Positions 46,395 to 54,600 of a DNA stretch of 64,000 nucleotides are shown piece after piece (position 1 is the first letter of the stretch; every line of letters begins with the position of its first letter). Below the pieces are notes generated by a model, which was not told the origin of the DNA, searched no databases, and worked only from the letters and a program-made list of their open reading frames with translations. The stretch covers positions 51,658-115,657 of the forward strand of contig JAJQBQ010000016.1 of assembly GCA_021203205.1 (NCBI GenBank), written 5' to 3'. The position numbers were made by a program, and so were the translations under genes. Source of the stretch: Lachnospiraceae bacterium (GTDB lineage: Bacteria; Bacillota; Clostridia; Lachnospirales; Lachnospiraceae).

Positions 46395-46451
46395 CCAAAC
46401 CGACATCCAAACCGACACTAAACCGACATCTAAACCGCCACTTAAACCGCC
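46395..46451. repeat. Five 11-12-bp direct repeats
   Basis: Units of the form cca-aaccgacat / taaaccgccac, five in a row. Read leftwards, one frame gives GGLSGGLDVGL, like the GLnxGL linkers common in AlbA_2 proteins. It may be the trace of a lost AlbA_2 gene between the WYL regulator and the R-M operon. Alternatively it is a repeat operator; not resolved. Confidence 0.5.
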
Positions 46452-46555
46452 AAATTGGCAGTTTGGAATTTTAAAATCATTCTGCAATCAATTCGGCAAA
46501 CACTGTCTGCCGAATCGAAAGTGCGTCGTCGAAGCGATAGCGATTAAATCAGTTA

Positions 46556-47539
46556 TCAATATTCCATCAATTCCTGTATCCGTTTCCTCTGTTCCTGAAC
46601 TGCCGCATCCGGCGCGATCACCCGCATCTGCTTTCCGAACTGGAACAGCCAACCCCAGAAAGTAGGGGAGAGCTGTACCTCTACGGTAGCAACCGCTTTA
46701 TCTTCTCCAGAAGGTGTCATCGATATTTTTTCTCCGAACCGGTCATAAACCGCACCAATCAACCGGCTGTCAAATTCCAGCGTGACGGTCTGCTTCGGTC
46801 CGCCGTACATCTTAAACGCCTGATCCGTGTATTCCGAGACGGCGGAGCGCAGATCCACAGCCTTTTCAGAAATATCCTCATCGATGAAATCCACGTGTTC
46901 CATTCGGTCTACGCGGTAGTTGGCGGTGTTGTCGTGCCGCGAACTGTAGGCCACCAAGTAGTAATTGTCTTCGTTATATACGAGCGCGACAGGCTCCACC
47001 ACATAGTGATGCCCGTCTCGGCGATAATTCTTTTCGTGGTTGATATCGATATCATAATAAAGGAAGATGACTTTCTTATTCCGCTGCAGGGCATCTTCCA
47101 GCGCACCCACGTTATAATAAATGCTCTTGTTGCTGTGCTTGCGCGTGTTGAAGCAGACAAGGTTGCTTTTCAGGATCTCCGCGCTGTGTGAGCCGCCGAG
47201 GCTTGCCAGCTTGTCAATCAGCTCGTCTGTTTTCTTTTCCGTGATAAAATTGGCAGCCTGCACGGCATCAATTAAAATCTTCAGCTCCGGTGTGGAAAAG
47301 CTGCGGTCTTCTACATAGTAGCCTTTCTTTTTGCCGATTCGCGTGACAAGGACTTCGATTCCCAAATCATTTAAAGTAGATACGTCCTTGCTCACAATCC
47401 GCCGGTCGCAGGGGATGTCGTAATGCACCATGTAATCGCAGATTTGCTCCGTGGTCAGAGGGTGCTGCTCGTCAGATTCCTGTCGCAGCAGTTCCACGAG
47501 CAGGACAAGCTTTATTTTCTGCCAGTTTTTTAACGCCAT
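46556..47539 (-). CDS. WYL-domain transcriptional regulator
   Basis: A 327-aa protein. N-terminal winged helix (LLRQESDEQHPLTTEQICDY, YDIPCDRRIVSKDVSTLNDL), WYL core (NKKVIFLYYDIDINHEKNYR, LVAYSSRHDNTANYRVDRME) and C-terminal WCX domain ending LFQFGKQMRVIAPDAAVQEQ. WYL proteins sense ligands, perhaps nucleotides, and repress or activate defence operons. It sits immediately upstream of the split-methylase R-M operon on the same strand and has its own promoter. Confidence 0.92.
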   Translation of the reverse strand: MALKNWQKIKLVLLVELLRQESDEQHPLTTEQICDYMVHYDIPCDRRIVSKDVSTLNDLGIEVLVTRIGKKKGYYVEDRSFSTPELKILIDAVQAANFITEKKTDELIDKLASLGGSHSAEILKSNLVCFNTRKHSNKSIYYNVGALEDALQRNKKVIFLYYDIDINHEKNYRRDGHHYVVEPVALVYNEDNYYLVAYSSRHDNTANYRVDRMEHVDFIDEDISEKAVDLRSAVSEYTDQAFKMYGGPKQTVTLEFDSRLIGAVYDRFGEKISMTPSGEDKAVATVEVQLSPTFWGWLFQFGKQMRVIAPDAAVQEQRKRIQELMEY

Positions 47540-47588
47540 AGTACACCTCCAATGACCGTTCTACGTTGTTTACAGAAAAATCTCCTTT

Positions 47589-47617
47589 ATTATAAAGGAA
47601 ATAACCCTTAATTTCAA
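47589..47617 (-). promoter_or_regulatory. Promoter of WYL regulator gene
   Basis: TTGAAA (47612-47617 on the complement), 17-bp spacer, TATAAT (47589-47594), 50 bp upstream of the start codon, which has GGAGGT close by. A short palindrome CCTTTATAATAAAGG spans the -10 and could be an autoregulatory site. Confidence 0.8.
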
Positions 47618-47706
47618 TGTTTTATTGTCTCGAATTTATGACTTTTCCACAGGGATTGCGAATAAAACAATACTCCATTGACGCATATAACATTTACCTT
47701 TCAGCC

Positions 47707-48051
47707 TCACGGCATATAGATAAAACGCCTATGTCCCGCTACATATTTCCTGTAATCAACTCTCAGCAGAGTTTTTTCTCCAACCTTCTTTGTTGTTGTG
47801 CGAAAAGCCAGATGACCGACATAGCCAACAAAGTTGACGGTACTATCCTGATTCAGCGCCATGATGTCCTCTGGCTCCCTTTCCTTCAGTGACACGCCGT
47901 CCCGATAACAAAAGTATTCATTCTCCGCATCTTCGATAAACCTCTGCTTCGTCCTGCGGTTCGGGCAGTAAACATACACTCTGGCGTCAAGTGCGGCCAG
48001 CGCCTTCAATGTGCGGTCGCCTTCTGGTACATAGAATTTTCTTTTAAACAT
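47707..48051 (-). CDS. 114-aa protein of unknown function under S-box control
   Basis: ATG after AAGGAGCGTTTTGCT. The sequence starts MFKRKFYVPEGDRTLKALAA and carries DARVYVYCPNRRTKQRFIED and VNFVGYVGHLAFRTTTKKVG. Basic, probably a compact alpha-beta protein; no family recognised. Its leader RNA contains a SAM riboswitch and a terminator, so it should be expressed when SAM is low. It lies between two WYL regulators beside R-M genes. Confidence 0.65.
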   Translation of the reverse strand: MFKRKFYVPEGDRTLKALAALDARVYVYCPNRRTKQRFIEDAENEYFCYRDGVSLKEREPEDIMALNQDSTVNFVGYVGHLAFRTTTKKVGEKTLLRVDYRKYVAGHRRFIYMP

Positions 48052-48104
48052 AGCAAAACGCTCCTTATGAAAATATTTCCATAAAGAGCGCCGATTTCGC
48101 ACCA

Positions 48105-48144
48105 AATGAAAACTCCCATCGACATATCGACGGGAGTTTTCATT
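48105..48144 (-). terminator. Riboswitch expression-platform terminator
   Basis: Perfect 13-bp stem AATGAAAACTCCC (48105-48117) with GGGAGTTTTCATT (48132-48144), the 3' arm ending in a T-rich stretch on the leftward transcript. It lies between the S-box aptamer and the 114-aa gene. Confidence 0.8.
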
Positions 48145-48203
48145 CAAGCCTCACATAAGCGCCTTTACTATCGCAAAGGTCGCATCGTTTCATTTATGAA
48201 ACG

Positions 48204-48295
48204 TTACCCATCGAATCAAGCTTTAGCACCTTACCTTAGCAGGTTGCTGTGCGGTCATCGGGCTTGTCCCTCGCGCACTCTTTATGGTGAGGTAA
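48204..48295 (-). promoter_or_regulatory. S-box (SAM-I type) riboswitch aptamer
   Basis: On the leftward transcript: AAAGAG, P2 stem GTGCG/CGCAC, GAGGGACAAGCCCGATGA, CAGCAACC, then AAGGTGCTAA. These are the S-box core blocks in correct order; P1 is closed by TTACC and GGTAA (48291-48295 with 48204-48208). P3 is very short (ACCT/AGGT) and P4 is small, so it may be a SAM-I/IV variant. SAM binding would favour the terminator at 48105-48144. Confidence 0.85.
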
Positions 48296-48324
48296 AGTAT
48301 AACAACTCATCCAATTCACGTCAA
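48296..48324 (-). promoter_or_regulatory. Promoter of riboswitch transcript
   Basis: TTGACG (48319-48324 on the complement), 17-bp spacer, TATACT (48296-48301). The likely start is at about 48289, which places the aptamer at the very 5' end of the RNA. Confidence 0.8.
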
Positions 48325-48452
48325 CTACTTTTTTCAAATTATAAGGTGTATGGGTTGATTTTGTCTCATAGCAAGTGCTATAATCAGCTCTGATTCAATC
48401 CATCCTTTACCCGCAATGCCACCGACATGTTGCAAGGAGGTGCCCGGTACCT

Positions 48453-49571
48453 ATGTACACACCACAACCCAAAAAGAACCTTATCCTGAATATTCTCGAC
48501 ATTTTGCGCAGATACACGGATGAGTATCACACCCTGACGCAAAAAGAAATCGTGGATATTTTACAGAAGGAATACGGCATGTCCGCCGATCGCAAGGCTG
48601 TCCGCCGCAATATTCAAAACCTGATAGAATGCGGCTACGACATCGGCTATAAGGAGAGGCGAAGACAAATGCCTGCCCGGGACGCCGAAGGCAACCCTGT
48701 CATAAATAGCGAAACCGGTGAGCCTGTTTTTCAGGATAACAGCATCTGTACGGACTTTTATCTGAAACGTGACATATCCGACGGCGAACTGAAATTGCTG
48801 ATTGATCAGCTGCTTTCGCTGAAATACGTGCCCGCAGGCCAATGCGCGGATCTGATCCATGACCTGGAAGGCCTGACCCGCGACGATTTCCGGAAGCAGC
48901 TGGGATATGCACCCGATTTGGCCGCCAGGCACCTGAAAAACAATCCGCTCTTCTCCAATATCGAAGTACTCCAGGAGGCAATCCGCCGGAATCGCAAGGT
49001 TACCTTCGAATATACCGAATACCGCACTGACAGGCAATGCCACTCCCGGACGCGGACGGACGAAACGGTTCGAATTTACAAGGTAACTCCCTATCAGATG
49101 GCAGCCAAAGATGGAAAATACTATCTGATCTGCAATTATGATAAGTATAACGACGTCTCAAATTACCGGGTTGACCGCATCCGGGAACTGCACATCGCAG
49201 AAGAACAGGGAAAACCTTTTGACCAGCTCGACTGGTCTGATGGCCGCCGCTTAAATCTTGACCAGTATATGGCGGAGCACATCTATATGTTTGCCAGCAA
49301 AACCTCGCGCGCCAGATTCCGGATCAGCAAGCCACTGATCAGCGATGTGATCGATCTCTTCGGCGATGACGTCTGGTTTTTCGATGAAACGGATACCGAA
49401 GTGACCGTCTCTGCCCTGGCGACGGAGGATGCTGTGGAACAGTTCGCCAAGACATATCTGCCGGATGTCGTGATACTGGCTCCGGAGCGTCTGGCAAATA
49501 AAATGCAAACGACACTCGAAGAAATAACTCAGAAATATAGAAAACATCAAGAACATAAGGAGGATTCATAA
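48453..49571 (+). CDS. WYL-domain transcriptional regulator
   Basis: A 372-aa WYL protein on the opposite strand to its neighbours. Winged helix with TLTQKEIVDILQKEYGMSAD and RKAVRRNIQNLIECGYDIGY, WYL core (RRNRKVTFEYTEYRTDRQCH, YLICNYDKYNDVSNYRVDRI) and WCX tail. AAGGAGGT lies 11 nt before the ATG. The next gene starts 2 nt after the stop, so it probably regulates or is co-expressed with it. Confidence 0.92.
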   Translation: MYTPQPKKNLILNILDILRRYTDEYHTLTQKEIVDILQKEYGMSADRKAVRRNIQNLIECGYDIGYKERRRQMPARDAEGNPVINSETGEPVFQDNSICTDFYLKRDISDGELKLLIDQLLSLKYVPAGQCADLIHDLEGLTRDDFRKQLGYAPDLAARHLKNNPLFSNIEVLQEAIRRNRKVTFEYTEYRTDRQCHSRTRTDETVRIYKVTPYQMAAKDGKYYLICNYDKYNDVSNYRVDRIRELHIAEEQGKPFDQLDWSDGRRLNLDQYMAEHIYMFASKTSRARFRISKPLISDVIDLFGDDVWFFDETDTEVTVSALATEDAVEQFAKTYLPDVVILAPERLANKMQTTLEEITQKYRKHQEHKEDS

Positions 49572-49573
49572 CT

Positions 49574-50455
49574 GTGGTTGACATCAACAGCATTCAGAGT
49601 ATCACAACGGACATGGTTGCTGCAGAAAGAGAACGCTTCGGGAAAAAGCTCGGAATAAATGATCTGCCCTTTTCCTGCGACGGACGCGTTCCCAGTGAGG
49701 ATGTAATAAACAAAGCAATCGATCTTGCCTGTAAGGATTTAATGGTACGTACATTAAGAAGACGGCCCGACGTGAATGAGTGCGAAAAACTATGTTCCTC
49801 TAAATTTGCCACATTCTCTGCGAAGTTAAAAAGTTATTTCACAGGGGCTCCGATGAAAGATTATAACGAATTTGATAACTGGCACAATACTGTCTGCAAT
49901 GATGATGTACTTCCCATAATGGAAAGTATTTACAAAAATGTTGCTTACGGTAAGGCTCAAAAATTAGTCAATATGACCTTCAAGTATCTATATTGCTTTG
50001 AAAGTGCTGACGATGACCGATATGCAGACTATTTTAAATACTGTCATATGCCGTTAGATTCCTATACTATGGAATGGATAAAAAGAATCGTTGCTTCGAC
50101 AGCAAAGAAGAGAAACGATAAATTAGTCGCAGATAACATCCCATCCTGGAGCAATCTAAGCTATGGAAAACATACATATGATGACCACGGAAAATATTCT
50201 TATCTGTTTTTCGTTGAAAAGGTGCGCTCTCTGTTCTCTGATGGAAATAATAAGCCAGCGGTTACACCATTTCAGGCGGAATTCGTCATTTGGCCCCAGA
50301 TACAATTAAAGCAAGCTGCAGAAGCTTTTCTCATTCAGATGAAAAGTCAGGATGAAGATGAGAATACGCCAAACGATATTAGGAAGGATATCAGAGAGTG
50401 TTCATTAAGCCAAAATATCGAAGCCATCCGGGAAGCCATCCGGAAGAACTTATAG
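49574..50455 (+). CDS. Unknown protein coupled to WYL regulator
   Basis: A 293-aa protein with GTG start; AGGAGGATTCATAACT lies upstream inside the end of the WYL gene. Soluble, charged, mostly helical by composition; notable parts are SAKLKSYFTGAPMKDYNEFD and YFKYCHMPLDSYTMEWIKRI. No family recognised. As partner of a WYL regulator in a defence island it is a candidate new defence or sensor protein (inference). Confidence 0.65.
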   Translation: MVDINSIQSITTDMVAAERERFGKKLGINDLPFSCDGRVPSEDVINKAIDLACKDLMVRTLRRRPDVNECEKLCSSKFATFSAKLKSYFTGAPMKDYNEFDNWHNTVCNDDVLPIMESIYKNVAYGKAQKLVNMTFKYLYCFESADDDRYADYFKYCHMPLDSYTMEWIKRIVASTAKKRNDKLVADNIPSWSNLSYGKHTYDDHGKYSYLFFVEKVRSLFSDGNNKPAVTPFQAEFVIWPQIQLKQAAEAFLIQMKSQDEDENTPNDIRKDIRECSLSQNIEAIREAIRKNL

Positions 50456-50640
50456 GCCTGATGATTAAGGTTTTTCAATGTGACTTACAAAAAACTTGCA
50501 GATATTCCACCAACCCACATTTTTTGCTGAAACATCTGTCAATCAAAAACTTTCGCCCCGGCAATCATGTCATGATGACTGTCGGAGCATTTTCAGTTTG
50601 TTTTGTTAATATGGCCGCTAAGAACACTTAAAGCGACGAA

Positions 50641-50661
50641 TAATCCAGCATAACCGGAAAA
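50641..50661. repeat. 21-bp direct repeat, copy A
   Basis: taatccagcataaccggaaa plus one base. Copy B at 51339-51359 matches at 18-19 of 21 positions. The two copies flank the sce7726-type gene. Confidence 0.6.
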
Positions 50662-50701
50662 CGAAAGCTCACATAAGCTCTTTTTCTAAAAAAACGCTGG
50701 C

Positions 50702-51283
50702 TTACTTCCGCTTAAATTCCCTTATAATATCCTCGATCTCTGTATAATCTCTCTGCAGCAGTTCCTCGCACACCTGAATCTGCAAAGTTTCCTCCGGTAC
50801 TTTCTCCAGGATTTTATCTATAACAAACTTCTTGCTTTTTTCTTTATATTTTGGCATGTGGTTTAACTCCTGAATATGTGCCAGCTCCGGGCGCCAAATC
50901 ATGCTCATTTTCTTCTTCCAGTCCATCTTCGGATTTTTTTCCGGCTTTCTCAATACATAAAAATCAGGATGTGCATCCTCAAGTTCAACAGTTATGATTC
51001 CCCACCATTTCGGCACATGCTCGGTAATATGGTTAGCGTGCGTTGTGCCAACTACAACATAATTGCAGTCATAATATTGATCATAATCCCTGATCTGACT
51101 CTTCAGCCGGGCATAGGAATCGGCATCGCTTTTTATTTCAATTCCGTAAACAGCCTCCGCAGTCACCATAACTACATCGGCTCTGGAGCGCCCCATATCT
51201 TTCTCTTCTAAAATCCTGTTCTTTGGATATAAGCCATCCAGAAAATCAAATAGTGGTTCACGGATATCTTTATCATATAACAT
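50702..51283 (-). CDS. sce7726-like PD-(D/E)XK nuclease-type protein
   Basis: A protein of about 193 aa starting MLYDKDIREPLFDFLDGLYP; GGGAGC lies 8 nt upstream. The PD-(D/E)XK core is SRADVVMVTAEAVYGIEIKS, then DADSYARLKSQIRDYDQYYD (residues about 30-70), as in sce7726 proteins. The C-terminal third is basic. Likely DNA-binding or cleaving. A TATACT (51330-51335) upstream is its likely -10. Confidence 0.75.
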   Translation of the reverse strand: MLYDKDIREPLFDFLDGLYPKNRILEEKDMGRSRADVVMVTAEAVYGIEIKSDADSYARLKSQIRDYDQYYDCNYVVVGTTHANHITEHVPKWWGIITVELEDAHPDFYVLRKPEKNPKMDWKKKMSMIWRPELAHIQELNHMPKYKEKSKKFVIDKILEKVPEETLQIQVCEELLQRDYTEIEDIIREFKRK

Positions 51284-51338
51284 GGCACTGCTCCCTGGAA
51301 TTCGTCTCTGTTTGACTCGCACATCCTAAAGTATAACA

Positions 51339-51359
51339 TAATCCGGCATAATCGGAAAG
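51339..51359. repeat. 21-bp direct repeat, copy B
   Basis: taatccggcataatcggaaa plus one base, just upstream of the -10 box of the sce7726-type gene, in the same orientation as copy A at 50641-50661. Confidence 0.6.
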
Positions 51360-51396
51360 CCGTTTTATAATGAATGATCTGCCTTCCTCCCTTCCC

Positions 51397-52512
51397 CTAT
51401 GTCTCAGAATTAGCAGAGATAACGCCAAGTTCTTCCATGATCTCCCGACGATAAGGCAACGCGCAATCCGCCCGGATTTCCTTTGCCATCTCTTCCATAC
51501 GGATGGAAAAACAGCTGTTGACCAGAAGCTCATAGCCTATTTCACCCTTTTCATACATGGAGACCGCTTTTACCTGCCTGTTATATCCGCTCAATTCTCC
51601 TGTGTAATACTCAAGATCCGTCGGGATCGTAAGATCATCATCCTGGTACAGTTTTCCCTGGCAGGCGTACGTGCCGAATACATGCATATCTGTCGAGTCT
51701 CCGCTTCTTAACAGTTCATTTCTGTGCCTGTCAAATTGAGCCCAGCTTTTTCCCCATGGGCAATCATAAGAATGGAAACCGCGCTCCAGCATTTTCTCCG
51801 AGTCCCATGTTGTACTATAGGAAAAAACAAACGGAGTGTTTCCCCCGTCCATCGTTACAATGTCTCCGCGGCGAAACGGTATTGGAAAATCGAAGCACAT
51901 ACCTTCAAACATCGAATCCAGATCCGAATCATCCGCACTATCCTCATCGATATAATTCAAATCGATGTATAAAACATCCCATTCTCCGGATAACGAGAGA
52001 CATCCGGCTGTCAGGTTTGCAAAAGGATCATCTCCGTCAGGATTGGCCCTGTATTTGTGTATCATGATTTTCTCTGCTCTGTCTTTTGATGCTTCTTCTG
52101 TTTCTTCGCCAACAAGTTCTTTTTTGCAATAATCCGCGCAGGCTTCATAATCAGAGAACACAAAATTTCTCTCGCACCAACTCATTCTGTCGTCGTAAAT
52201 GTGTTCAGAAACAGAATAGCTGTATACATATCCTTCTCCGCTGCAAAAGGTATGTAACTTGCGCCGCTGCAGATCCATATAATCAGACAGCATGGAATGG
52301 AAGCTTTCCGCAGCTTGTAGCCAGTTTCGTTTCTCTATGGGGCAATCCGGCATCGTGTCTATGATCTCCTGCCACGCCTGCATTTTCTCCTGAAGTGTTT
52401 TCCCGTCACTTTGATGGACGAGATATGCGGCTTCCGGTGCACTGAACTGATAGCCGATTTTCTGTGCGTAGCTGCGCACGTCTCTTGAATTGATAAAATC
52501 GTAGATATTCAT
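51397..52512 (-). CDS. Unknown protein, paralogue of the next gene
   Basis: A 371-aa protein starting MNIYDFINSRDVRSYAQKIG. The N-terminal helical module (SAPEAAYLVHQSDGKTLQEK) and a later PIPFRRGDIVTMDGGNTPFV segment have counterparts in the 383-aa protein upstream (SKDMREYCKQT, TPFEPGDILYIDCRP). The starts and stops of the two overlap by 4 nt. Such tandem unknowns occur in Clostridia. No function known. Confidence 0.7.
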   Translation of the reverse strand: MNIYDFINSRDVRSYAQKIGYQFSAPEAAYLVHQSDGKTLQEKMQAWQEIIDTMPDCPIEKRNWLQAAESFHSMLSDYMDLQRRKLHTFCSGEGYVYSYSVSEHIYDDRMSWCERNFVFSDYEACADYCKKELVGEETEEASKDRAEKIMIHKYRANPDGDDPFANLTAGCLSLSGEWDVLYIDLNYIDEDSADDSDLDSMFEGMCFDFPIPFRRGDIVTMDGGNTPFVFSYSTTWDSEKMLERGFHSYDCPWGKSWAQFDRHRNELLRSGDSTDMHVFGTYACQGKLYQDDDLTIPTDLEYYTGELSGYNRQVKAVSMYEKGEIGYELLVNSCFSIRMEEMAKEIRADCALPYRREIMEELGVISANSET

Positions 52513-53660
52513 CTTCTATGTCTCCCCTTCATGATCTGTTCTTTCGAAAGAACCGGAATCGTTTTCGTTCGGTCGGCGTCTAAATCCGCCTTCCCTTCGG
52601 AAGGCACCATGCGATATACAAACGTGACGTTCCTCGCCTCTCTCTTATCTCCGAAAAACATCCCGTCAATTTCCATGCCAAGATTCGAATTTCTTTTCAG
52701 TTGCCGACTGATTTCTCCCAACACCGCATATTCGTCTGGCAGGGTTCCATGAAAACATTCTGCCCGGTACAGCGGAGAAATGAACTGCCTGTTTTCGAAG
52801 TTTATGTCACACCCGCCGCCAACGAGGAATCGTCCATGTTTCAGCGCCGCCTCGCCGATCATACCTCCGTAAGTCAAATACAGGCACCGCGTTGCACAGC
52901 AGTCCCACGGCATTTCCGGATTCAGATAATGCACCACACAATAGGCTGGTCTGAAATAAGGCCGGCAGTCGATGTACAGAATATCGCCGGGTTCAAACGG
53001 CGTTCTCCAGCAGTTCAGTGCATTTCGTCCCGAGAACAGATGGTCGTATCTTTCCTGTCGATGCGGATTCTTTCGAGTACGCTTTCCTGTTCTGCCTGGC
53101 AGTCCGATTCTCTCGAAGAACTGCACCTCACCGTTCGACGCACAGGTATAGCGATAAGTGTTTATGAGAAATTCTTCTCCCTGCGGGTCTTCCCCGAAAG
53201 TATCGTATAGTTCCAGTTCAAAATAAAAGTCCTCCCTGAGATCCGGTTCCTTCTGCGCCGTCTCATCAGCCGCCGGGAATTCATCCCTGATGTAGCTTAA
53301 AAAGCCATCATACGAGCTGACCGGCACCACACCCATGCATTCCATGTCCAGAGGCTCCGTGTCGTAGCTCTTTACCAGAAGAACCGCTGCCCGGCCGTCC
53401 ATTTCCAGCAGACGATTCATTGCTGTCTTTGCGGTATGGATGCAGGCCCCGAGGTAACGGCAGTCTTCTGAATCCACAGAAGCTTTCAAAAGCTCCTCCA
53501 GCAGCTCAACTTTTCTACTTATGGCTGCGGGCGCGCCGGAAATCAGATCCACATACTTTTCAGCTGTCCATGGCGCGGAAGTCTGCTTACAGTACTCGCG
53601 CATATCTTTTGAGTCGATAATTTCGAGAATCTCCTCTTTCAGTTCCGGTTTTATTTCCAT
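52509..53660 (-). CDS. Unknown protein, first of a paralogous pair
   Basis: A 383-aa protein starting MEIKPELKEEILEIIDSKDM. It shares domain order with the downstream 371-aa protein: N-terminal helices, then a beta-rich middle with PFEPGDILYIDCRPYFRPAY, then MPWDCCATRCLYLTYGG. GGAGGAACC precedes the ATG. Follows the Ada-like gene by 16 bp. Confidence 0.7.
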   Translation of the reverse strand: MEIKPELKEEILEIIDSKDMREYCKQTSAPWTAEKYVDLISGAPAAISRKVELLEELLKASVDSEDCRYLGACIHTAKTAMNRLLEMDGRAAVLLVKSYDTEPLDMECMGVVPVSSYDGFLSYIRDEFPAADETAQKEPDLREDFYFELELYDTFGEDPQGEEFLINTYRYTCASNGEVQFFERIGLPGRTGKRTRKNPHRQERYDHLFSGRNALNCWRTPFEPGDILYIDCRPYFRPAYCVVHYLNPEMPWDCCATRCLYLTYGGMIGEAALKHGRFLVGGGCDINFENRQFISPLYRAECFHGTLPDEYAVLGEISRQLKRNSNLGMEIDGMFFGDKREARNVTFVYRMVPSEGKADLDADRTKTIPVLSKEQIMKGRHRR

Positions 53661-53676
53661 GCTACTTGGTTCCTCC

Positions 53677-54474
53677 TTATTTGATCGCTCCTGCCGTTAT
53701 CTTTATCGCCTTCTCCTGATTGCCGGCACGGAACACGACTTTTCCAAGCTGCAACGTTATTCTGCAGGAATCCGGGCCTTTCACTGAATCGTCGATCGGC
53801 ATGTCAAGGCGAATCCTGTCAGGCTCATGCTCCGAATTCACCTCTAATAACGGTTCAATGCTGTACCACAGATCCGCGAGATGTCCCCAATACTGAACCA
53901 GATACATGACAATCACCTGAGAGTCATAAACAATAGCACTCACTGCGAATGGCGTCTGCACAAGGTGTACAATCTCATTTTCCATATAATTCCATACCAC
54001 AGTGTATCCCCACTGCATGTTATCATCTGACAGCACGATAACGCAAAAGTCATCGTCTATCTCTATATGGCAATGCTCAATCCCGCCCCGAAGTTTTTCC
54101 GCAATATCCGGGCAGTTCAGCTTTTCCGTAGTCAGGCATCTTTCTGTTCCGTCAGCCAGGTGAACAGAACAAATATTCTGAGAATCCAAAATCGGTGTTA
54201 CACGAATTGCATGTCTCATGAGTTTTCCTTCCTTCCATAACCGGTAATGCTCGTTCATACAGACAGAACATGGCCTGTAACCGGCGGCCAATGCGGTTTC
54301 TTCGTCCGGAAAGAAAACCCTGTACTGCACGTAATGGCCGGCCTTAATATGCCTTAACGCGGAAGGGCAATCCAGCCTGCCGTAGATCTTCAACTTCCTG
54401 TGGCCGCCGAGAACTCCCTTTTCTTCTGAAAGATATGTTTTATTATCGGGGCCAACCAACTTATAATAATGCAT
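53677..54474 (-). CDS. Ada-like zinc domain fused to unknown C-terminal domain
   Basis: A 265-aa protein. Residues 1-82 match the short protein at 31622: YKLVGPDNKTYLSEEKGVLG, HRKLKIYGRLDCPSALRHI, FFPDEETALAAGYRPCSVC. As there, the methyl-acceptor Cys of Ada is replaced (YGRLDC). Residues about 88-265 are a beta-rich domain (ITPILDSQNICSVHL-like, RIRLDMPIDDSVKGPDSCRI) of no known family; the first half resembles DUF2442-type proteins. Confidence 0.7.
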   Translation of the reverse strand: MHYYKLVGPDNKTYLSEEKGVLGGHRKLKIYGRLDCPSALRHIKAGHYVQYRVFFPDEETALAAGYRPCSVCMNEHYRLWKEGKLMRHAIRVTPILDSQNICSVHLADGTERCLTTEKLNCPDIAEKLRGGIEHCHIEIDDDFCVIVLSDDNMQWGYTVVWNYMENEIVHLVQTPFAVSAIVYDSQVIVMYLVQYWGHLADLWYSIEPLLEVNSEHEPDRIRLDMPIDDSVKGPDSCRITLQLGKVVFRAGNQEKAIKITAGAIK

Positions 54475-54600
54475 TTATACACCTCATGGGGAGTCGCTGT
54501 CCAAGAAGCAATGCAACGACTCCTCCAGCGACTTCGCTAATTTCCCGCAGCGATTTTTCGTAATCCTGCATCTGCGATCTAAGATTGTGAAATATCAAGA

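Noticed and set aside
48204..48295. tRNA gene or T-box leader
   Set aside because: A GGATTCGAT-like stretch suggested a T-arm, but no cloverleaf forms, and the ordered S-box core blocks explain the sequence better.
50456..50701. Terminator or gene between the 293-aa and sce7726-type genes
   Set aside because: A rightward 77-codon frame overlaps the previous gene's end without RBS; the AGCT stem near 50670 is too short to call.
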